Assembly (NCBI GenBank): GCA_019237355.1
Contig: JAFAHH010000556.1
Location: 1 to 7,391, forward strand
Origin: Acetobacteraceae bacterium
GTDB taxonomy: Bacteria > Pseudomonadota > Alphaproteobacteria > Acetobacterales > Acetobacteraceae
Length of the DNA stretch: 7,391 bases
Direction of reading: 5' to 3'
Shown piece after piece: positions 1 through 7,124 of this stretch; the stretch's first letter is position 1; every line of letters starts with the position of its first letter. The translations under genes and the position numbers were made by a program. Below the pieces are notes generated by a model. The model saw nothing but the letters and a program-made list of their open reading frames with translations. It ran no database searches and was not told the DNA's origin.

Positions 1-680
1 TTGATGGCTGGCAGACGCTTTCGCAGGAGCTCGGTCCTCAATGCATTGACCTCGCAGCGTAACCGATATTTCATTGCATTGGAGATATCGCCACACCGAA
101 TTTCCACACGATTCCCGACGGCACCGCGATCACCAGCCAGCCATTACTGTTGCAGTCCATTGCCCGGCAGAGCATTTCCAGCACAATGACCCGCTTGGCA
201 GGAGGAGCGATCTTGTCACATCGCCTTCCCGATTGGCGATTGCCATCTGCGCGCGAAGTGGGCGGGATCACGCTTTCAGTCGAAGCAGAGGATCCCGCTC
301 GGCCCGGGCAGCTTCACGAAGTGGTTGCGCGCCACCTTGTCCGTTTTGCCTTTCGCGAGGGGTAGGTCGCCGCGGAGCCCGTTTCTTAAGGTGCCGTTCC
401 TGCCGTGGAAGTGAGCGTCGGCCAGTTGGTCTCGCGCCGAGCGGATCGCTTCGATTGAAAATGACATCGAGACCCTGGAGCGCGACCTCCCGGGCGGCAA
501 AGTCCGGCGCCTGTGTGGGCTCGCGGACGCCGAGGCGAAGCATTGGCTTCCTGCTGCCGGCTGATGTCGCCGGTAGCATCGCAACAGTGCTGACGCCGGT
601 CGCGGCCAACCGAATCCGCCGGGTCCGCGTCGGCGCCGTGCTGCGGGACGAGTTCGAGGCCTGAGGTCCCGGCGAGGGCT
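1..680. other. No confidently recognised gene; possible decayed coding sequence
   Basis: Several overlapping open frames exist on both strands, but none has a recognisable family, a good ribosome-binding site and sensible composition together; most are Arg/Ser/Pro-rich. The most protein-like piece is on the plus strand at 427-567, containing ERIASIENDIETLERDL with high third-position GC, cut off from upstream sequence by an in-frame TGA at 412-414. A different plus frame then gives GFLLPADVAGSIATVLTP and ends VGAVLRDEFEA at 664, just before the palindromes. This could be one gene with a frameshift and a stop. On the minus strand an ATGA overlap at 74-71 joins a frame from 271 to one leaving the window (MKYRLRCEVNALRTELL). 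None is called as a gene. Confidence 0.35.
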
Positions 681-730
681 AGAGCGCGATGGCTTGAGGC
701 GGAATCGTCGGAAAGCCTGAATCGCGCTCT
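681..730. repeat. Imperfect palindrome related to the adjacent terminator hairpin
   Basis: AGAGCGCGAT (681-690) pairs perfectly with ATCGCGCTCT (721-730). Inside it GGCTT (691-695) pairs with AAGCC (713-717), leaving a 3-base bulge (718-720) and a 17-base loop. The outer arm (TAGAGCGCGAT) differs by one base from that of the hairpin 14 bp away (TAGAGCGGGAT), so the two look like members of one palindrome family. No T-run follows on either strand. I expect many copies elsewhere in the genome. Confidence 0.55.
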
Positions 731-737
731 CAAAGCC

Positions 738-784
738 AAAAATCCTAGAGCGGGATGAGTTGACCAAAAGTCATCCCGCTCTAG
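738..784 (-). terminator. Perfect hairpin plus T-run: likely operon terminator
   Basis: The arms CTAGAGCGGGATGA (745-758) and TCATCCCGCTCTAG (771-784) pair perfectly over 14 bp around a 12-base loop. Read on the minus strand, the hairpin begins four bases after the lyase stop codon and is followed by GATTTTTGG, a run of five T at 742-738, as in an intrinsic terminator. On the plus strand no T-run follows, so it should act mainly on the operon. The arm sequence also resembles intergenic palindromes common in alphaproteobacteria, so it may be a repeat element serving as terminator. Confidence 0.65.
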
Positions 785-788
785 CGTC

Positions 789-2504
789 TTATGATCGCCC
801 CTCCCGCCACTTGCGCTCCGTTTCATCCCAAGCCTCGAGCGGCTGCAGATTGGGGACCCAGGCAAGCCCGGTTTTCGCATCGGACGAAACCGCTTCCGGC
901 GTAACCACCACATCCAGCAGCGCCGGCCGATTCGCAAACGCACGCTCAACGGCGCCCGCCAGGTCCTCGGGCTTCTCCACCCGTTCGCCATACATGCCGA
1001 AAGACCTGGCCATCGCCGCATAATCCGAAAATTGCAGCTTCGTGCCCACGACCCGGCCATGCGTCACTTGCTGGTCGTAAACTTCGACCTGCCAGCCGCC
1101 ATTATTTGCGACCGCAATCACCACCGGTGCCTGGTGGCGCACCGCCGTATCCAGCTCGATGGCATTGAAACCGAACGCGCCGTCACCGGTAGCGACGAGC
1201 ACGGGCCGGTCCGGATTGGCTAGGCTCGCGGCAATGCCGAACGGAACGCCGACGCCGATGCAGCCGAAAGCACCGGGATCGAGCATCGTCGGGGCCGATA
1301 GGGCGACTCTGGCAAAACTCAGGAAATCGCCGCCATCGACAACGGCGATCGCATTGGAGTCGAGCCCCTCTTGTAGGGCGCCCAGCATCCGGTTCGGGTG
1401 CACCCGGCCATCGCGCGCCTCCGCGGTCGCCATGGATTGCCGCAGCTTGGCCGCCCTCTCCTCGTGCCGGGCGCGCAATCCGCCGACCCACTTGCGATCC
1501 GTCGCGGGCCCGCGGTTCCCGGCAGCATCGGTGATCGCCCGTAAGGCTTCCGCTGGGCTTGCCAGAATCTCCGCCTGGCCTCGCCGGTTGTCGCGCAGTT
1601 CGGAAGCTGCATCGGCAATGCGCACGAATCGGGCCGGCCCGAACACGGCAGGCGATCCGTACGCAAGCTGGAAATCGAGCCGCCGACCGACCGTGATCAC
1701 GACATCGGCTTGGCCCATCACCGTGCCTCGCATGGCGGCCACTACCGACGGATGGCCGTCGGGCACCAGGCCTCGGCTTTCACCCGTGTCGAGATAAGCG
1801 GCCCCGAGGCGATCGAGAAACCGCACGAGCTCAGGCCCAGCCCGGCGCGCTCCGCGGCCGCTGATCACCAGCGGCTTGTGTGCCGACCAAATTATCTCAA
1901 CGGCACGCTCAACATCTTCTGGGTTCGGCAAGAGCACCGGGTATGTCTTCCGCTGGAAATGCTCCTCCAGCAGCAGCGGGCCCGGAAATTCCTCCCGAAG
2001 CGTATCGGTGGGAAAATCAAGATAGACCGGCCCGGGATCACCGCCCTCGCCATAGGCGCGCGCGACCGCTTCGTTCAGCTCCTGCAAAACCAGGGCTGGC
2101 TCGCGCACCGTTCTTGCGTACCGCGTGATCGAGCGCAGCAGTTGCGTGTGATCCATGTCCTGCAGTGCGCCGCGATTCTCCTGCGGCCGCGGCGGCGTGC
2201 CTGACAACACCAGGACAGGCGCACGCGAAACATGAGCATTGGCGATACCGGTAATAGCGTTGGTGACGCCTGGCCCGGCGGTAATCAGCGCGACCCCAAG
2301 CCCCTCCGTCAGCTCGGCGTGCGCATGCGCCATATGCACCGCGGCGCGTTCATCCCGGACATCGACGATGCGTATGGCCTCCGCATCGGCGCGCATCCAG
2401 ATCGGCATGATATGGCCGCCGCACAAGGCGAAGACGCGATCCACCCCTTGCGCACGCAGAAACCGTGCGATCACCGCAGCGGCGGATGAGTCGGTGACGT
2501 GCAT
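789..2504 (-). CDS. Thiamine-diphosphate-dependent lyase, likely 2-hydroxyacyl-CoA lyase (HACL)-like
   Basis: A 571-residue protein with the full three-domain layout of the acetolactate synthase / oxalyl-CoA decarboxylase / HACL superfamily: Pyr domain about 1-170, central domain about 190-320, PP domain about 365-540. Seen directly: the catalytic glutamate E52 in VRDERAAVH, which activates the cofactor; CGGHIMPIW with H31 placed like the active-site His of benzaldehyde lyase; GPGVTNAITG; and the Mg/ThDP motif G440-D441-G442 followed by N467-N468. The ending (SSDAKTGLAWVPNL onward) continues past the PP domain, like the C-terminal lid that closes the CoA site in HACL and oxalyl-CoA decarboxylase. 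Known of the family: HACL splits 2-hydroxyacyl-CoA into formyl-CoA and an aldehyde or ketone. Inferred: it acts on the product of the synthetase encoded just upstream, in the cytoplasm. The start is fixed by GGGAGG seven bases upstream. Acetolactate synthase is less likely given the context and the His motif. The family is sure; the exact reaction is moderately supported. Confidence 0.85.
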   Translation of the reverse strand: MHVTDSSAAAVIARFLRAQGVDRVFALCGGHIMPIWMRADAEAIRIVDVRDERAAVHMAHAHAELTEGLGVALITAGPGVTNAITGIANAHVSRAPVLVLSGTPPRPQENRGALQDMDHTQLLRSITRYARTVREPALVLQELNEAVARAYGEGGDPGPVYLDFPTDTLREEFPGPLLLEEHFQRKTYPVLLPNPEDVERAVEIIWSAHKPLVISGRGARRAGPELVRFLDRLGAAYLDTGESRGLVPDGHPSVVAAMRGTVMGQADVVITVGRRLDFQLAYGSPAVFGPARFVRIADAASELRDNRRGQAEILASPAEALRAITDAAGNRGPATDRKWVGGLRARHEERAAKLRQSMATAEARDGRVHPNRMLGALQEGLDSNAIAVVDGGDFLSFARVALSAPTMLDPGAFGCIGVGVPFGIAASLANPDRPVLVATGDGAFGFNAIELDTAVRHQAPVVIAVANNGGWQVEVYDQQVTHGRVVGTKLQFSDYAAMARSFGMYGERVEKPEDLAGAVERAFANRPALLDVVVTPEAVSSDAKTGLAWVPNLQPLEAWDETERKWREGRS

Positions 2505-2519
2505 GCTCTCGCCTCCCTA
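2505..2519 (-). promoter_or_regulatory. Ribosome-binding site fused to the upstream stop codon
   Basis: On the minus strand the acyl-CoA synthetase stop codon TAG runs directly into a strong Shine-Dalgarno, reading TAGGGAGG, followed by a 7-base spacer and the ATG of the lyase. The stop and the GGGAGG share a G at 2517. A ribosome ending the synthetase therefore sits on the start site of the lyase, so the two enzymes are likely made in coupled, matched amounts. Confidence 0.7.
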
Positions 2520-4154
2520 CGATCGATCCGTTTTGGCCGGCGCCTTTTTTATGCTTCTGAAATCAATCACGCCCAGCTCGCCCAGCGGGTCAGTTCCTGC
2601 CGGGAAGATTTGAATCTTGTGCACCCGCTGCGAGGTCGTGACGGGCAGATCGTCCTTGAACAGCCACCAGGCCGGAACCTTGAAGTAAGCGAGCTTGGTG
2701 TAACACCAATCGAATAGCTCGCGTGCGAGGTCCGGCCCGCCAGTTGCGCCCTCTTTCGGAACGATACAGGCCATAACTTCCTCTTCCCGGAGTTCGTCGG
2801 GAACGGCAAGGGCCGCGGCCTGCTTCACTTTGGGGTGCACGGCCAGGCATTCTTCTATCTCGGCAGCGGCGATATTTTCACCTGACCGGCGGATGATGTT
2901 CTTCTTCCGGTCGAGGAAATAGAACATGCCGGTCGCGTCGCGACTCACCTGGTCGCCGGTATGGAACCAGCCATTGCGCCATGCTTCTTCGGTCGCCTGT
3001 TCATTTTTGAGGTAGCCCGAAAAGAACCCTTTGCGGGGGGCGGCAGCGGTATGTCGAACCACCAGCTCGCCGGGCTGGCCATCCGGCACATCCTGATCAT
3101 TCTCATCCACCGCCCGGGCCTCGAATCCCGGGGCGGCCCGGCCGACAGCACGGGTGTGGATTAGGCGCGGTTCAGCATTATCCGTAATGAACCGGCCGGT
3201 TTCGCTCATCGCCCAGAACTCGACGAAGGGGAAGCCGAACCGCTGCTCGCATTCCGGGTGCTGGGAGGAGTCGATCCCCGCGCCGAACCCGAACCGCACC
3301 TGGTGCTCCCGTTCCTCGGGGCAGGGCGGCAATTTCAATAACACATTGGGGATGACGCCCTGGTAATGGATCGCCGTAATTCGGCAATTCACGAGATCTT
3401 TCCACCACGTGCTGCCATGGAATCGATCCGGGAAGAACAAGGCGCCGCCAGTGACCAGCATAGCGGACATGGAAATGCCGAGACAGTTGGCGTGATGCAG
3501 CGGCAGCGGATTGTACATGCGCTCCATTCCTTCGCGCAGAGTGATCACGCCGCCGCGCGTTGCATACCACGTGCCCCAGGTATGGAAGTACTCATTGGTC
3601 AGAATGCAGCCTTTCGGCCGGCCGGTGGTGCCCGACGTGTAAAGCAGAGCGGCCTCGGTGGTGCCGTCTGGTGTGCCTCCGCGCCCGCGCTCCGCCTCTG
3701 GGAGCTCGGCCGGGAAGTCTTCCAGTGCCACAACCGGCAGCCGGCGCCCAAGCTCGCGGGCGACGGCCTGCACGTCCTCAAGGCGGGCTTCGTTCACCAC
3801 CGCAAGGCATGCGCCGGAATGTTCGACCACGTACCGGATTTCGTCGCGCCTATAGTCTGGATTGAGCAGGACGACGCTACAGCCGAGGGCGTTCAACGCA
3901 TACCACTGGAAGACAAATTCCGGGCGCTGGCTGAACAAAAAGGCGATGCGGTGGCCGCAGCCGTATCCGGCGCGCGCATAAACCGCCTTATACTGATCTG
4001 CGAGGGTCAGCGTCTCAGCCCAGCTATATTCCTTTCCTTTCGGATGGTAGGGACGCCCCGCCATCGGCGGGACGCCATACGCGGTCTGATTGCCCCATGG
4101 CGCGGCGCTCCGCCCTAGGGTTTGATAGAGCGTACCGTATTCAATAGGGTCCAT
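2517..4154 (-). CDS. AMP-forming acyl-CoA synthetase, CaiC-like (candidate 2-hydroxyacyl-CoA ligase)
   Basis: A 545-residue member of the ANL adenylating superfamily, full length, cytosolic, no membrane segment. It should convert a carboxylate, ATP and CoA to acyl-CoA, AMP and PPi. Motifs seen: P-loop YTSGTTGRPKG (172-182); the ATP-binding FWAMSETG around E318, in place of the usual YGxTE; GWFHTGD ending at D401; and the hinge region DRKKNIIRRSGEN (about 415-427), whose RRSGEN form is typical of the carnitine/crotonobetaine-CoA ligase branch. The A10 motif is unusual: LPVTTSQRVHK, with R510 where most members have the catalytic lysine and K513 three residues later. The start at 4154 is supported by GGAG five bases upstream. 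It lies 36 bp after the transporter gene and 12 bp before the ThDP lyase, which suggests it activates the imported acid for that lyase. Plausible substrates are a short 2-hydroxy acid such as 2-hydroxyisobutyrate, or oxalate; the sequence alone does not decide. Confidence 0.87.
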   Translation of the reverse strand: MDPIEYGTLYQTLGRSAAPWGNQTAYGVPPMAGRPYHPKGKEYSWAETLTLADQYKAVYARAGYGCGHRIAFLFSQRPEFVFQWYALNALGCSVVLLNPDYRRDEIRYVVEHSGACLAVVNEARLEDVQAVARELGRRLPVVALEDFPAELPEAERGRGGTPDGTTEAALLYTSGTTGRPKGCILTNEYFHTWGTWYATRGGVITLREGMERMYNPLPLHHANCLGISMSAMLVTGGALFFPDRFHGSTWWKDLVNCRITAIHYQGVIPNVLLKLPPCPEEREHQVRFGFGAGIDSSQHPECEQRFGFPFVEFWAMSETGRFITDNAEPRLIHTRAVGRAAPGFEARAVDENDQDVPDGQPGELVVRHTAAAPRKGFFSGYLKNEQATEEAWRNGWFHTGDQVSRDATGMFYFLDRKKNIIRRSGENIAAAEIEECLAVHPKVKQAAALAVPDELREEEVMACIVPKEGATGGPDLARELFDWCYTKLAYFKVPAWWLFKDDLPVTTSQRVHKIQIFPAGTDPLGELGVIDFRSIKKAPAKTDRS

Positions 4155-4190
4155 GACGTCTCCAATCCCTGCGATTATCGCTGGGCTTCC

Positions 4191-6083
4191 TTAGCCAAGG
4201 AAGCCGATCGAGATCCACGGCACGGCAGCAACGACGATAAGCCCGGCGATCAGTGCGATCACATAGCCGACAATCGGCCCCATGCCCTCATCAGGGCTAA
4301 CCCGGCCTATCGCACAAGCGGCATAGTACCCAACCCCGAAAGGCGGCGAGAACAGGCCGACACCCATCGCCAGGACCACCACCATCGCATAATGAACCTC
4401 ATGCACCCCCATCTGCCGCGCGATAGGGAAGAGCAATGGCCCGAAAAGCACGATGGCGGGAATTCCCTCGAGCACGCTGCCGAGGATAACGAAGACAACG
4501 ATCGAAACCGCCAGAAACATGGCGCCGCCCCCGGGAAGGCTGCCCATTGCTGCCGCCAGTTTCTGCGAGAAGCCTGATTGCGTCAGCGACCAGGCCATAC
4601 CGGTCGCGGTTCCGATGATCAGCAAGATGGCGCCGGAAAGAGCGGCCGTTTCCACCAGCATGGGATAAAGACGACGCCATTCGATATGGCGGTAAACAAT
4701 GAGCCCAATCACAAAAGAATAGGCGATCCCGAGCGTTGAGACCTCCGTCGCCGTCGCCACCCCCTGCACAACGGCCGCCCGGATCACAAAGGGAAGCGCA
4801 AGCGCGGGTAGGGCGATCCAGAAGGCGCGCATGATCTCACTGCGGCTGGCCCGTTTCACATGCGAGAGGTCCTCGTTACGGTAGCGGTACCACACCACCC
4901 CGCAGAGCGTGATCGCAAGCACGATTCCGGGCAACAGGCCGCCGGTGAACAGCGCCGCAATAGATACTCCTGTAACCGATCCGATTGTAATCAGAACCAG
5001 GCTTGGGGGAATTGTCTCGGTCTGAGCGCCGGTCGCGGCGAGCAGGGCCACGAGATCGCCAGCCTTCGCTCCACGCGCCTTCATCTCCGGGAAGAGCACC
5101 GGGGTTACGGCGGCCATGTCGGCCGCTTTCGATCCAGAAATGCCCGATACCAAATACATGGCGCCGACGAGCACATAAGAAAGGCCGCCCCGCACATGGC
5201 CAAGTAGGCTCGCCAGGAACGCCACCATGGCGCGCGCCATGCCTGCCATCTCGATCAGCAAGCCGAGGAACACGAACAGCGGCACCGCGAGCAGAATGAG
5301 ATGGGACATGCCCTCATCCATGCGGCCAACCAGCACGAGGATCGGGGAGTTTGTGGTCAGCGCCAGGAAGGCGTAGGTCGCGAGGCCGAAGGAGAAGGCG
5401 ATCGGCACGCCGATAAACACCGTGGCGGCGGTGACACCTACGAAGAAAATCAGCAGATTGAGATTGCCGAGGCTGTGTAAGACGGGGGAGAGGGCGAGCA
5501 ACGGTACGGTCGCAATGGCCAGAGCGGCAATTGCCGCCGTAACCGGCCGCCAGTCGGTTGCCTCGAGCAGGCGGATCACCGCCATAATGGCCATCACCGC
5601 CAACCCGGTCGGAAGCGCCGCAGCACGCCAGGCATTCGACAGCTCAAGGGCCGGGGTCGTCACATAGCTTTCTTCATTGGCGTAATCGGCCGCTGGCAAA
5701 ATGATGAGCAACAGAAAGAGCAGGCAAGCGACGGTTGCCAGCGCGTCGAGAAAACTCCGCGTCCGCGGCGAGACATTGGCGATCACCGCCGTCATACGCA
5801 TGTGTTCGCCGCGGCGGAAGGCGACCGCGGCGCCGAGGCTCGCGAGCCAAAGAAACAGAATTGACGCGACCTCGTCGGACCAAACAAGCGGGCTTTCCAG
5901 AAAGTAGCGCGAGAACACGCCGGCGAAGAGTACGGCGATTTCAGCGGCAATCAGCACCGCCGCCAGGGTCTCGACCACCCAGCCAAGCGCATCGTCGATG
6001 AATCGTAGAACATTGGAGAACGGACCACGCCGAAGAACCGGGGGTGCGCCGGTGACAGTAAGCAAATTGTCAGTCGTTTGCAT
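4191..6083 (-). CDS. dctQM: TRAP transporter permease, fused small and large subunits (DctQM)
   Basis: A 630-residue membrane protein joining both TRAP integral subunits in one chain; the size is usual for such fusions. The DctQ part (about 30-177) has four hydrophobic segments near 38-57, 72-90, 113-132 and 154-173, with the family motif SPLVWSDE (ending at E71). A further hydrophobic segment at about 181-199 makes the bridge expected in Q-M fusions. The DctM part (about 207-630) carries SGISGSKAADMAAV (313-326), ETIPPS (356-361) and the repeat-like second half with GSVLEGIPAIVLFGPLLFP and FSPPFGVGYY. Known of the family: Na+-driven elevator-type uptake of carboxylates handed over by a DctP protein. 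It sits in the inner membrane. It lies 54 bp after dctP, and a modest Shine-Dalgarno (GGGTGAG) lies five bases before the ATG. The partner DctP and the downstream CoA synthetase point to an organic acid substrate; which acid cannot be read from the permease. Confidence 0.93.
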   Translation of the reverse strand: MQTTDNLLTVTGAPPVLRRGPFSNVLRFIDDALGWVVETLAAVLIAAEIAVLFAGVFSRYFLESPLVWSDEVASILFLWLASLGAAVAFRRGEHMRMTAVIANVSPRTRSFLDALATVACLLFLLLIILPAADYANEESYVTTPALELSNAWRAAALPTGLAVMAIMAVIRLLEATDWRPVTAAIAALAIATVPLLALSPVLHSLGNLNLLIFFVGVTAATVFIGVPIAFSFGLATYAFLALTTNSPILVLVGRMDEGMSHLILLAVPLFVFLGLLIEMAGMARAMVAFLASLLGHVRGGLSYVLVGAMYLVSGISGSKAADMAAVTPVLFPEMKARGAKAGDLVALLAATGAQTETIPPSLVLITIGSVTGVSIAALFTGGLLPGIVLAITLCGVVWYRYRNEDLSHVKRASRSEIMRAFWIALPALALPFVIRAAVVQGVATATEVSTLGIAYSFVIGLIVYRHIEWRRLYPMLVETAALSGAILLIIGTATGMAWSLTQSGFSQKLAAAMGSLPGGGAMFLAVSIVVFVILGSVLEGIPAIVLFGPLLFPIARQMGVHEVHYAMVVVLAMGVGLFSPPFGVGYYAACAIGRVSPDEGMGPIVGYVIALIAGLIVVAAVPWISIGFLG

Positions 6084-6137
6084 AACGGCTCACCCGAGAT
6101 TAGTGGCATATTGTTGCAAGGCAGTCCACGCGTCGTT

Positions 6138-7124
6138 TCAAAACTTATCCCGCGCCTGCTTGTAAAAGCCGCTACTCTTGAGCGCCGCCTGGAACGGGGC
6201 CGGATCGACAGTATTGAACTTAAGCCCCTTTCCTTCGAGCGACTTCTGCACGTCGGCGCTGAGGCGGACATTATCTTCGCGCTGCTTCCGCGCCGCCGCG
6301 TCGAAATGTTTGGCCATGATCTGCTGCACGTCAGCCGGGATCGTCCTCCAGACACGCCCATTGGCGATCAGCCAAAACCCATCCCAGGCATGGTTGGTCA
6401 GCGAACAGTATTTCTGCACCTCGTAAAACTTGGCAAGGTCAATGAGGACCAGCGGATTCTCTTGTCCATCGGCCACCTTGGTCTGCAAGGCCGAGTAGGC
6501 CTCGCTCAGCGGGATGCTCACCGGCGCCGCGCCAAGCGAACTGAACATGGAAACCCAGAGCGGGACCACGGGCACGCGAATCTTGAAGCCCTTGAGGTCT
6601 TCGGGCCGATTGATCGGACGGGTACTGCTCGTAATCTCACGGAATCCGTTGTCCCAGGCTGCTTCGAACGGATGCAAATTGGTCTTTTCGATCGCGCGCC
6701 GGATTGCATTTCCCAAAGCGCCGTCCATCGCTTTCCACACCTGATCGTAGCTGGTGAAGGCAAATCCTACCCCGGTGATTGCCGCGGTCGAAATCATCGT
6801 CGAGAGCACCGTGCTCGGAAAGGTTGCAAGTTCGAGCCCGCCGGACCGAATCTGCGAGAGCATATCCGAGTCGCTACCGAGCTGATTGTTGGGGAACAGG
6901 GTGATCGCGACCCGTCCGTCGGTTTCCGAGCCGATTGCGGCGACCGCCTCTTGCAGCCGCGTATTTACCGGATGCGCCATCGGCAGGTCGGTTGCGAGCT
7001 TGAGCTTGAATTCCTCCTTGCCTTGGGCGTGTGCATCCCCGACCGCCCTATGCCGCCCCAAACCTAGGGCAACAGCTATGCTTCCGCCCCCGCCGAGAAC
7101 GCCGCGCCGGCTGATCCGAGTCAT
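6138..7124 (-). CDS. dctP: TRAP transporter solute-binding protein (DctP family)
   Basis: A 328-residue periplasmic binding protein of the DctP family; the length is typical. The N-terminus has a signal with a twin-arginine pattern, SRRGVLG (R6-R7), then a hydrophobic stretch and a likely cleavage site after AHA (31-33). The mature part shows the family landmarks: LGSDSDMLSQIRSGGLEL; GFREITSSTRPI around R162; DLKGFKIRVP with R183, the conserved arginine that normally pairs with the ligand carboxylate; and EAYSALQTKVADGQENP with N223. It should capture an organic acid in the periplasm and pass it to the fused permease encoded next. The ATG at 7124 is preceded by GGGAGG six bases upstream, a strong site, and its ATGA overlaps the stop of a small upstream ORF. 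The ligand is not identifiable by eye; operon context suggests the acid used by the CoA synthetase. Confidence 0.93.
   Translation of the reverse strand: MTRISRRGVLGGGGSIAVALGLGRHRAVGDAHAQGKEEFKLKLATDLPMAHPVNTRLQEAVAAIGSETDGRVAITLFPNNQLGSDSDMLSQIRSGGLELATFPSTVLSTMISTAAITGVGFAFTSYDQVWKAMDGALGNAIRRAIEKTNLHPFEAAWDNGFREITSSTRPINRPEDLKGFKIRVPVVPLWVSMFSSLGAAPVSIPLSEAYSALQTKVADGQENPLVLIDLAKFYEVQKYCSLTNHAWDGFWLIANGRVWRTIPADVQQIMAKHFDAAARKQREDNVRLSADVQKSLEGKGLKFNTVDPAPFQAALKSSGFYKQARDKF

Noticed and set aside
386..1060. Minus-strand open frame of 224 codons spanning the lyase end and the region beyond
   Set aside because: It overlaps the lyase in another frame, runs through both palindromes and is Arg/Ser/Cys-rich; a shadow frame.
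789..2504. Calling the ThDP enzyme acetolactate synthase (ilvB)
   Set aside because: No small regulatory subunit (ilvN) nearby; the context is transport plus CoA ligation; the H31 motif and the tail fit the HACL / benzaldehyde lyase side better.
3366..4118. Plus-strand open frame of 250 codons opposite the acyl-CoA synthetase
   Set aside because: Antisense to an enzyme with all core motifs, no family features and no convincing ribosome-binding site.
789..4154. Firm assignment of the enzyme pair to oxalate degradation
   Set aside because: Oxalyl-CoA synthetase plus oxalyl-CoA decarboxylase remains possible, but the Pyr-domain sequence is closer by eye to HACL or benzaldehyde lyase; kept only as an alternative.
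6078..7067. Long plus-strand open frame (329 codons) opposite dctP
   Set aside because: It lies almost wholly antisense to a clear DctP gene, is rich in Arg/His/Pro, and has no recognisable motif; it is a high-GC shadow.
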